Position numbers and translations under genes: made by a program. 8,654 nucleotides of DNA from Desulfobacterales bacterium (GTDB lineage: Bacteria; Desulfobacterota; Desulfobacteria; Desulfobacterales; UBA5852): positions 1-8,654 of the forward strand of contig JASJBQ010000212.1 of NCBI GenBank assembly GCA_030066455.1. The letters run 5' to 3'. Position 1 is the stretch's first letter. The number at the start of each line of letters is the position of its first letter. The notes below the pieces were generated by a model, which was not told the DNA's origin, ran no database searches, and saw only the letters and a program-made list of their open reading frames with translations. Shown piece after piece: positions 1 through 5,767 of this stretch.

Positions 1-689
1 ACCGTGCGCATGGTCCAGGTGATGCCCATCCAGCCGAAGATCCACAGGATCAGCAGCAGGATCCAGAAATTGGGGATCACCACCGAAGCGATGATGATGA
101 TCACATAGAGGTTGGGGACGGATGACCAGATCTCGATCAGGCGCTGGAAGAAGAGATCGAACGCCCCACCGAAATAGCCCATGGCGCAGCCAATGCCGAT
201 GCCGGTCCCGTAGGTGGCGATCAGCAGCGCCAGGGAGAATAAAATGGCCACCCGGAAACCGTAGACCAGGCGGGCCAGGACGTCACGGCCGGAGGCATCC
301 GTGCCGCAGTAATGCCGGTCCGCCAGCGAAGGCGCCGTGGGCGGCAGGGTGTTTTCCCGGAAATCGTTTTCAAAGGGATTGTAGGGCACGGGGGGCATGA
401 GCAGCCAGTTGCCCGTATTCTGTTCCGCAAAATGGGCTGCCAGCTCCCGGTAGTTGGTCTCGTGCTGGTAGTCCAGACCGAAGACCGTCCCGGGAATGGG
501 ATTGCCGTAGGTGGGCCAGTAGAGCCGACCGTCGAACGAGACCACCAGCGCCCGGCTGTTGACCAGCAGTTCGGCCCCCAGCGAAAGCACGACCATCGCC
601 ACCAAAAGGATGAGGGCGTAGTATCCCCGGCGGATGGACTGAAACCGCCGGAATTTTTTAACGGTCAGCGGATTGAGTCTGAAGCGCAT
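1..689 (-). CDS. yejE: YejE-type peptide ABC transporter permease (3' end beyond window)
   Basis: Inner-membrane permease subunit of a Yej/Opp-type ABC importer for oligopeptides (in enterics YejABEF also takes up microcin C). It should pair with YejB. The visible 229 codons read without a stop to the left edge, so the C-terminal third is missing. Seen: a basic N-terminus rich in K/R (residues 11-21), a first membrane helix at about 23-43, then a long periplasmic stretch (about 45-125) as in YejE and unlike short OppC proteins. The family signature GTDASGRDVLARLVYG follows at about 129-144, then hydrophobic helices at about 147-170 and 194-220. The motif PNFWILLLILWIFGWM (206-221) is close to that of E. 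coli YejE as I remember it. The start is ATG at 687-689; a strong GGAGGA lies about 17 nt upstream, too far for an ideal ribosome site, and an in-frame GTG about 27 nt upstream is a weaker alternative. The EAA loop would lie beyond the window. Confidence 0.93.
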   Translation of the reverse strand, partial: MRFRLNPLTVKKFRRFQSIRRGYYALILLVAMVVLSLGAELLVNSRALVVSFDGRLYWPTYGNPIPGTVFGLDYQHETNYRELAAHFAEQNTGNWLLMPPVPYNPFENDFRENTLPPTAPSLADRHYCGTDASGRDVLARLVYGFRVAILFSLALLIATYGTGIGIGCAMGYFGGAFDLFFQRLIEIWSSVPNLYVIIIIASVVIPNFWILLLILWIFGWMGITWTMRT

Positions 690-737
690 AGGTTCTTCGA
701 GTAAAACTCCTCCCACAGAGCGGAAGGCATCAGGTGA

Positions 738-753
738 CCCCTCGAAGGAGGGG
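738..753. repeat. Short perfect hairpin upstream of yejE
   Basis: CCCCTC (738-743) and GAGGGG (748-753) form a perfect 6-bp stem with the 4-nt loop GAAG. It lies about 49 bp upstream of the yejE start codon. It has no T tract on the minus strand. It might protect or attenuate the message, but only the structure is supported. Confidence 0.55.
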
Positions 754-790
754 CTTGATCAATTTGTTGAAGTTCATGCTTTTTCCCCTT

Positions 791-903
791 TGTCCCGCGC
801 CGAGCATCGAGGAATTGGACGGATGAGGTCCGCGGACTGTCTGAGCGCAGCGAGTTTCCGCGGACCCCGTTCAAGGCCTCGACGCGCAGGGTTAAGCGGG
901 ACA
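791..903. repeat. Extended 113-bp imperfect palindrome with four nested stems
   Basis: Four helices nest around one centre. TGTCCCGC (791-798) pairs with GCGGGACA (896-903). TCGAGG (807-812) pairs with CCTCGA (877-882). TTGGACGG (815-822) pairs with CCGTTCAA (867-874) with one G-T pair. GGTCCGCGGA (827-836) pairs perfectly with TCCGCGGACC (857-866). The 20-nt terminal loop holds CTGAGCGCAGCGAG. Such a fold could form in RNA from either strand or as a cruciform. It resembles dispersed palindromic repeats or the folded core of a small non-autonomous element. An expressed structured RNA is possible but nothing here proves transcription of it as a unit. Confidence 0.75.
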
Positions 904-924
904 CGGGCGTCTTCTTTTGGTTCG

Positions 925-942
925 TTCTTCCACGTGGAAGAA
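925..942. repeat. Perfect 18-bp palindrome TTCTTCCACGTGGAAGAA
   Basis: The 18 bases read identically on both strands, centred on CACGTG. Partly matching flanks (GGTTCGTTC on the left, GAACAAACC on the right) extend the symmetry imperfectly to about 919-954. It may be part of the repeat block or a dimeric protein-binding site. It lies about 236 bp upstream of yejE. With no spacer it would form a poor RNA hairpin, so a DNA-level role or repeat terminus is more likely than a terminator. Confidence 0.6.
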
Positions 943-995
943 AATGAACAAACCTAAATGATACTTTTCCTCGGACTGGAAGAACCTCGCGGGGT

Positions 996-1014
996 CCTCC
1001 ACCCGAGTTGGAGG
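996..1014. repeat. Small hairpin CCTCCA-N7-TGGAGG
   Basis: CCTCCA (996-1001) and TGGAGG (1009-1014) form a perfect 6-bp stem with a 7-nt loop. On the transcribed minus strand it is followed by GACCCCGCGAGG rather than a T run, so it is not a standard terminator. It sits in the repeat block between yejB and yejE. Confidence 0.45.
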
Positions 1015-1054
1015 GTTTAGACCAAAAATAACCAATTATCGCCAACGTTACGCC

Positions 1055-1072
1055 GGGGCCGCAAAATGCCCC
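1055..1072. repeat. Hairpin module GGGGCCGCAAAATGCCCC, copy 1
   Basis: GGGGC (1055-1059) pairs with GCCCC (1068-1072) around an 8-nt loop. The same 18-base module recurs at 1224-1241 with a single change (GGGGCCGCAAGATGCCCC), and a diverged inverted copy lies at 1126-1143. This makes it a repeated unit within the gap rather than a lone stem-loop. Confidence 0.6.
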
Positions 1073-1115
1073 GCACATCAAAAGCGTCCATCTCTTCCTT
1101 CAGGCTGGCCGCGAA

Positions 1116-1251
1116 GCCGCCGGAAGGGGTAGATTGCGGCTCCCGGCAAGGCCGCAGCCGCTTTGACGCCCGCAGGCGTAGTCCCTCTACGCCGAGGACC
1201 GGCAAACGAAGCGAACGCCGCCGGGGGCCGCAAGATGCCCCTTCCGGCGGC
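1116..1251. repeat. Long inverted repeat directly after the yejB stop codon
   Basis: Arms 1116-1146 and 1221-1251 are 31 bp long with four mismatches by eye; both contain CCGGAAGGGG or its complement. Nested inside are GGCGTAG (1175-1181) and CTACGCC (1187-1193) around the 5-nt loop TCCCT. The structure starts within a few bases of the yejB TGA (1256-1258). In the mRNA this would form a very stable stem right at the end of the yejB reading frame, which could block 3' exonuclease digestion and set a higher yejB than yejE level. There is no T tract after it, so termination is not indicated. Confidence 0.7.
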
Positions 1252-1255
1252 CGCG

Positions 1256-2281
1256 TCAGTCGAATTGGACCCGCGGATCCACCGCCGCCACACACATGTC
1301 GGACAAAATATTGCCGATCAAAAAAAGCAGCGAAGATATCACCAGGACCCCCAGAACCACGGGGTAGTCGCGCTCCAGCACGGACTCGTAGCCCAGCAAC
1401 CCCATGCCGTCGATGTTGAAAACCTTCTCGACCAGAAACGACCCCGTCAGAATAACCGAGATATTGTTGCCGAAGGTGGTGGCGATCGGAATCAGGCTGT
1501 TGCGCAGCGCGTGGCCGAATACGGCGCGGCGAAACGGCAGGCCCTTGGCGATGGCGGTGCGCACGTAGTCCGCGGCCAGGTTGTCCATCAGCGTGTTTTT
1601 CATCAGAAACGTCATGGCCGCGAAGGCCCCGATCATGTAGGCGATGATCGGCAGCACCGAGTGCCAGGCAATGTCGAGCGCCTTTTGCACCAGCCCCAGG
1701 TCGTCGAAATTCTCGCTCACCAGGTTGCCCAGCGGGAAAACGTCCCACCAGCCGGCCAGCCACACCAGCAGATAGATCCCGATCACCCACCCCGGGATGG
1801 CGTAACCGATAAAGACGATGATGGAGGAGGCGTTGTCAAAAACGGTCTGATGCCGAATGGCCTTGACGATCCCCATCGGGATGCAGACGCCGTAGGTCAG
1901 GAACATCGTGATCAGGCCGAAATAAAGGGAAATCGGAATGCGGGTCCGGATCATTTCCCAGACCGGATCGTGGTAGCGGGTCGAGACCCCGAGATCGCCC
2001 CGCAGCACCTTGCCCAGCCAGTTGACGTAGCTGTTCAGCAGCGGCTGATCGAACCCGTAGTATTGCTCGAGTTGGGCGATCTGCTCGTCCGAGAGCGGTT
2101 GGCGCTGAACCCCGGCGCCGGTCCGTCCGCCGCCGCCCTCGAGCTGCATCTGCTGGGCCTGGGCGATCATGCGCTCGATCGGCCCGCCGGGGACGAAGCG
2201 CGTGATCGCAAACACCATCAGGGTGATGCCGATAAACGTCGGGAGGACAAGCAGGAAACGGCGAATGAAATAAGCCGTCAT
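1256..2281 (-). CDS. yejB: YejB-type peptide ABC transporter permease
   Basis: 341-residue inner-membrane permease of a Yej-type oligopeptide importer, close in length to E. coli YejB. Seen: N-terminal helix at about 9-29 ending in the family motif RFVPGGPIERMIAQAQ (28-43), then a Gly-rich insert (about 48-58). LEQYYGFDQP (71-80), usual in this family, and a GDLGVS segment (95-100) follow. Further helices lie at about 117-138, 152-175, 203-226, 262-283 and 305-326. The cytoplasmic EAA-type coupling loop is at about 238-265 (YVRTAIAKG then LRNSLIP), which docks on the ATPase. The C-terminus VDPRVQFD matches the usual VDPR ending. I chose ATG at 2279-2281 because the family N-terminus begins there. 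This ATG shares one base with the TAA of the upstream kinase gene (TAATG), implying translational coupling; there is no good ribosome site of its own. The binding-protein gene yejA and an ATPase gene are not in the window. Confidence 0.95.
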   Translation of the reverse strand: MTAYFIRRFLLVLPTFIGITLMVFAITRFVPGGPIERMIAQAQQMQLEGGGGRTGAGVQRQPLSDEQIAQLEQYYGFDQPLLNSYVNWLGKVLRGDLGVSTRYHDPVWEMIRTRIPISLYFGLITMFLTYGVCIPMGIVKAIRHQTVFDNASSIIVFIGYAIPGWVIGIYLLVWLAGWWDVFPLGNLVSENFDDLGLVQKALDIAWHSVLPIIAYMIGAFAAMTFLMKNTLMDNLAADYVRTAIAKGLPFRRAVFGHALRNSLIPIATTFGNNISVILTGSFLVEKVFNIDGMGLLGYESVLERDYPVVLGVLVISSLLFLIGNILSDMCVAAVDPRVQFD

Positions 2282-3414
2282 TAGGGGCTGTCCGGCAGGC
2301 AGAGCGTGAATCGGGTTCCGGTGCCGCGGCTGGAGACAACCGCGATGGTCCCCTGGTGGTGTTCCACGATCCGTTTCGTCATGGTCAAGCCGATCCCGGT
2401 GCCGCGGGTGCCCTTGGTGCTGAAGAATCCTTTGAACAGGCGCTCGCGCGTGTCGGCGTCCATTCCCGGGCCGTTGTCGCTGATCTCGTAGGCCACGGCC
2501 CATCCGGGCGGCCGGAAGGCGCGAATGACCACCTCGCGGCCGTCCGCTCGCGCCGCCTCTTCGTCGAAGGCCTCCAGGGCGTTCTGGACCAGGTTGAGCA
2601 GGCACAGATAGATGGCTTCGCGATCGAAACGGCTCGGGGGTATGGACGTGTCCAGGTCGGTACGCAGGGCGACGCCTTTCTCCTCGGCCTTGGCCTTCAG
2701 CAGGACGAGCACTTCCTGCAGCGGATCGAGCGGATCGACCGCCTCGAGGTGAAGCTCTTCACCCTTGCCGAAGTTGAGCAGGTCCAGGGAGAGATTCTTG
2801 ATCTTGTCGACATTGCCGCGCACCATCTCCCAGCCCCGCTGAAGGTATTCGCGGTTATCGTCCTCGATCCCGCGACCCAGCACATAGATACCGCCTTTGA
2901 GGGCGCCGGCGATGTTCTTGATGGTGTGCGAAAGCTCCGCGGCCACGCGACCCACCGCCGCCATCTTCTCGCTCTCCAGCAGCTGGAGGGTTTTCTCCTC
3001 GACCATCTGCTCCAGGTTTTCGGTGTAGGCCCGCAACCGGCGGCGCATCTCGATGCGCTCCTCGGCGCGCTGCAGGGCGAATTCGAGGATGCTGTCATTG
3101 ACCGGTTTGGTGATGAAGTCCGTGGCTTGCAGCTTGAGGCTGTCGATGGCCAGGTCCATGTCGCCGTGGCCGGTGATCATGACCACCTCGGTCTCGGGAG
3201 ATTCCTGTTTGATCCGGCGCAGGAGTTCGATGCCGTCCATGCCGGGCATCTTGATATCGCTCAACACGATGGACGGCACCGTCCGATGAAAAACATCGAG
3301 GGCTTTTCGACCGTTTTCGGCCGTGTGGACGGTGTAGCCCAGATCGGTCAGATAGATATCCAGAACTTCACGGATATCAGGCTCGTCATCCACCAGCAGT
3401 ATGGTTCGTTCCAT
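2281..3414 (-). CDS. Receiver-histidine kinase hybrid (REC-HisKA-HATPase), soluble
   Basis: 377-residue cytoplasmic signalling protein without membrane segments. The receiver (about 3-120) has the acidic pair D9/D10, phospho-acceptor D53 in LSDIKMPGMDG, switch T81 and K103. A coiled coil (about 120-150) joins it to the H-box AVGRVAAELSHTIKNIAG (153-170) with H163. The ATPase has the N-box NLVQNALEA (274-282, N278), the G1 box DNGPGM (313-318), FKGFFSTKG (327-335) and the G2 box GTGIGL (338-343). Phosphorylation of D53 probably tunes its own kinase activity; the partner is unknown. The residue after H163 is Thr, not the usual acidic residue, while Asn at H+4 is kept. The start at 3414 is fixed by the receiver strand [10 protein letters not shown]; it lies 29 nt inside the upstream kinase gene, so the two are co-transcribed and likely coupled. 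It is a clear paralogue of the hybrid at 5768-7717, ungapped from the receiver through the H-box. Confidence 0.93.
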   Translation of the reverse strand: MERTILLVDDEPDIREVLDIYLTDLGYTVHTAENGRKALDVFHRTVPSIVLSDIKMPGMDGIELLRRIKQESPETEVVMITGHGDMDLAIDSLKLQATDFITKPVNDSILEFALQRAEERIEMRRRLRAYTENLEQMVEEKTLQLLESEKMAAVGRVAAELSHTIKNIAGALKGGIYVLGRGIEDDNREYLQRGWEMVRGNVDKIKNLSLDLLNFGKGEELHLEAVDPLDPLQEVLVLLKAKAEEKGVALRTDLDTSIPPSRFDREAIYLCLLNLVQNALEAFDEEAARADGREVVIRAFRPPGWAVAYEISDNGPGMDADTRERLFKGFFSTKGTRGTGIGLTMTKRIVEHHQGTIAVVSSRGTGTRFTLCLPDSP

Positions 3415-5683
3415 TGCGTCTGGCTTTAAGGGGAAACCGGATCACGAAGCAGGCGCCGCCCTCGGGGCTGGGGCGCACGGAGATCTCGCCCCCCAGCTCG
3501 GTGACAATGCCGTAGCTAATGGACAGGCCCAATCCCGTCCCCTTGCCGACCTCCTTGGTGGTAAAAAACGGCTCGAATATCTTTTCCGCCATTTCCGGGG
3601 GAACGCCATCCCCGGCGTCGCAGACTTCGGCGACGACGCTTTCCCCTTCCAAGCGGGTGGCAACGCCAATCTTCTTAGCGGCTTCGGCGTCAACATGCAA
3701 TTCCCATTTTTCCTCGATGGCGTCCCGGGCATTGAGAAAGAGGTTGACGAAGACCTGCTCCAGCCGGTTGGGCTCCGCCAGAATCGTGGGCAAATCCGAT
3801 GCTTTATCCCAGACCACCTCGATGCCGCGCACCTTCAGCTGCTGGTCGAACATCTCGAAAGCCTTCTCGATCACCTGGTTGATCTGGGTGGGCTCCAGGC
3901 GGGTGTCCGACTTGCGGGCGAACTGGCGCATGTGATCGATGATGTTGGCGGCCCGGTCCACATTGGCGTCGATCTTGCCGGCCACCTTGATGACCGTGTC
4001 GTCCCCGGCCAGGGAGGTACGCCCCAGTTTCTTCTTCAATATGGCCCCGGCGGTCTTGATGACCGCCAGGGGCTGGTTGAGTTCGTGGGCCACGCCCGAA
4101 GCCATCTCCCCCAGCGTGGCCATCTTGCTGGCCTGAATCAGCTGCTGTTCGGCCTCCAGGCGCTTGGTGATGTCACCGGTGGTGACCAGCAGGACGTCGC
4201 GGCCTTTGTATTTGGAGAGCGAGATCCGAATCGTGACAAAGATGGTGCGGCCGTCCTTGTGGAGGTGCCGCGCCTGGTCGATGACCCGTCCGGAACGGAT
4301 GGCATTGGTGTAGAGCGCGCGGTCCTCTTCGAGAAACAGGTCCAGGAAACCGGTACCCAGGACCTCACGGTGCGCCAGGCCGTACACCGCGGCGACGCTG
4401 CGGTTGCACTCCAGAATCTCCAGGGTTTCGCCGTCCAGGACGAAGACCGGGTTGGGGATATTGTTGAAGACATCGTAATACTTCTTTTCGGCCTCCTTGA
4501 GCTGGGTCTCCAGCAGGCGGCTGTGCGTAATGTCGAGGCACATCTCCATGGCCGCGATCACGTTGCCCTCTTCGTCGTGCAGCGGGGAGGTGCGCACGAT
4601 CCAGTGGGCCGGCTTGCCGTCTTTGGTGAACCCGGCCTCCTCGCTGTAATGGGTCTGGCCATCGGCAAACGTCTTTTCCACCGGGCAGTTCTCGCATTTC
4701 TGCGTGCGCCCCTTGTAGGCATAGTAGCAAAAATCGCCCGGTTTGGGGGCAAAGGTATCCTCGAATTCCTGGTTATATTCGATCAGGCGGTAATTGCGGT
4801 CCTGCACCGTAATGACGCACGGCACCTGCTCGAAAAGCTGACGGAAGCGGTTGCGCTGCTCGTTGAGTTCATCCTGTTTTTCTTCGATCTCCCGCCCCAT
4901 CTGGTTGATGGCGTTGGCCAACTGCTCCATCTCAAAGCTGTGCTCGACTTCGATCTGGCGGCTGCGCTCTCCCCGGGCGATGCGTTTGGTCTCATCGATC
5001 AGGCTGCGAATCGGGCGGTTGACCAGCCGCATGATGATCAGGCCGATGATGGCGGAGGTCATGATGAACAGCAGGGCGGCCAGGCCGATAACGCCGTTCT
5101 CCACCAGCTGGATTTCCTGTTCGGTATCTTTGAGGGAAACGACGACGTCCAGCAGTCCCAGCACCTTGATTTCGGGCGGGTGCACGTGGCAGGTGTCCGT
5201 CGAGCACCCCGGCTCGTTGTAAATCGGGCTGATCAACCCCAGGGCCTGATGGTCCTCGATCTTCAGATTCCGGGTGCGCCGGTGGAGCGCCAGCTCCACC
5301 GGCGGCGGGTCCATCGCGTGGCAGATACTGCAGGCCTCGGAATCGATGGTGGTCTGGCGTCCGATTTCGGCATCGCGATTGGAAAAATGGATGATGCCGT
5401 CTTTATCGTAGATGCGGATGGAGACGATTTCCTCCTGGCGGCCGATGTTGTTGATGATCTGGTGAATGTCTTCACCGGAATCCAGCATCATGGCGTAATG
5501 CGTGCCCAGCTTGATGGTGTTGCTCAGCTGGTCGACGTGCTCGAGCGTCTCCTGCATCACCCGTGTTTCCTGATGACGGATACTGAAAAAGGCCCAGGCG
5601 GATATGCTCACCAAAAGGGTGAGACCCACCGCCAGGACAAGCGAGGTAATCAGACTGTTGCGTATCGGTTGCTGTCTTTTCAT
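3386..5683 (-). CDS. Membrane histidine kinase with periplasmic heme c sensor, HAMP, two PAS domains
   Basis: 765 residues. Helix 1 (about 11-33) and helix 2 (about 197-219) enclose a periplasmic domain of about 160 residues. It carries CSICH (118-122) and CSTDTCH (160-166), standard CxxCH and rarer CX4CH covalent heme c motifs, so a diheme redox, O2 or NO sensor is likely. HAMP (about 218-272) leads to a coiled coil and PAS1 (about 278-388) with C289, C319, C330 and C333, then PAS2 (about 402-510). The kinase core is canonical: H-box [10 protein letters not shown] (531-540, H533), N-box NLFLNARDA (647-655, N651), DAGDGV (689-694), FEPFFTTK (703-710) and [10 protein letters not shown] (713-722). 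The core resembles NtrB/DctB-type kinases. The start has a modest GGA 7 nt upstream. The heme motifs in a periplasmic loop require the cytochrome c maturation machinery. Signal and heme occupancy are inferred; kinase identity is certain. Its 3' end overlaps the receiver-kinase gene by 29 nt. Confidence 0.96.
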   Translation of the reverse strand: MKRQQPIRNSLITSLVLAVGLTLLVSISAWAFFSIRHQETRVMQETLEHVDQLSNTIKLGTHYAMMLDSGEDIHQIINNIGRQEEIVSIRIYDKDGIIHFSNRDAEIGRQTTIDSEACSICHAMDPPPVELALHRRTRNLKIEDHQALGLISPIYNEPGCSTDTCHVHPPEIKVLGLLDVVVSLKDTEQEIQLVENGVIGLAALLFIMTSAIIGLIIMRLVNRPIRSLIDETKRIARGERSRQIEVEHSFEMEQLANAINQMGREIEEKQDELNEQRNRFRQLFEQVPCVITVQDRNYRLIEYNQEFEDTFAPKPGDFCYYAYKGRTQKCENCPVEKTFADGQTHYSEEAGFTKDGKPAHWIVRTSPLHDEEGNVIAAMEMCLDITHSRLLETQLKEAEKKYYDVFNNIPNPVFVLDGETLEILECNRSVAAVYGLAHREVLGTGFLDLFLEEDRALYTNAIRSGRVIDQARHLHKDGRTIFVTIRISLSKYKGRDVLLVTTGDITKRLEAEQQLIQASKMATLGEMASGVAHELNQPLAVIKTAGAILKKKLGRTSLAGDDTVIKVAGKIDANVDRAANIIDHMRQFARKSDTRLEPTQINQVIEKAFEMFDQQLKVRGIEVVWDKASDLPTILAEPNRLEQVFVNLFLNARDAIEEKWELHVDAEAAKKIGVATRLEGESVVAEVCDAGDGVPPEMAEKIFEPFFTTKEVGKGTGLGLSISYGIVTELGGEISVRPSPEGGACFVIRFPLKARRNGTNHTAGG

Positions 5684-5720
5684 TTCAAATCCGGCTTAAC
5701 CCGGCGCCTGGCCCAAGGCG

Positions 5721-5741
5721 GCCGCCCCCATAGGGGACGGC
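5721..5741 (-). other. Hairpin in the leader of the membrane kinase gene
   Basis: GCCGCCCCC (5721-5729) and GGGGACGGC (5733-5741) form a 9-bp stem (one G-T pair in the minus-strand RNA) with a 3-nt loop. It occupies the 84-bp space between the PAS-hybrid gene and the membrane kinase gene. No T run follows on the minus strand, so it is more likely a processing or attenuation element than a terminator. Function is not shown. Confidence 0.45.
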
Positions 5742-5767
5742 GCGTTAGCCTTTAGGGGCGCGCGCCT

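Larger units (their letters stand above)
690..1255. other. 566-bp non-coding, repeat-rich gap between yejB and yejE
   Basis: No credible gene is present. The open frames crossing it, on both strands, are rich in Arg/Ser/Pro, lack ribosome sites, and run through inverted repeats. The stretch instead contains at least six stem-loops, listed separately: 738-753, 791-903, 925-942, 996-1014, 1055-1072 and 1116-1251. None is followed on the transcribed strand by a clear T run, so I see no classical intrinsic terminator. The segment contains CTGAGCGCAGCGAG in the loop at 841-854, a motif type I associate with dispersed intergenic palindromic repeats of proteobacteria. yejB and yejE are normally adjacent or nearly so, hence this block looks like inserted repeat DNA. 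No clear target-site duplication was found by eye. Confidence 0.75.

Noticed and set aside
1016..1045. A possible promoter for yejE (TTGGCG, 18-bp spacer, TCTAAA on the minus strand) and a TATCAT at 958-963
   Set aside because: The matches to -35 and -10 are poor, and the second hexamer has no -35 partner; AT-richer patches give such hits by chance.
665..1081. Possible small genes in the yejB-yejE gap (minus 665-1081, plus 673-957)
   Set aside because: Both run through the inverted repeats, lack ribosome sites and have biased Arg/Ser/Pro composition; the minus frame also overlaps the start of yejE in another frame.
1055..1251. Rho-independent terminator after yejB
   Set aside because: The stems are strong, but no T run follows any of them on the minus strand.
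690..1255. An insertion sequence or intron with its own protein
   Set aside because: No transposase, reverse transcriptase or maturase fragment is visible in any frame, and no flanking target duplication was found by eye; only a repeat-type element remains possible.
3401..5755. A 784-codon open frame on the plus strand opposite the membrane kinase gene
   Set aside because: It is antisense to a gene with full domain evidence, has no recognisable domain, and its length is explained by the GC-rich third positions of the real gene. The plus-strand open frames at 1163-2284, 2356-3429, 5798-7111 and 7145-8011 are rejected for the same reason.
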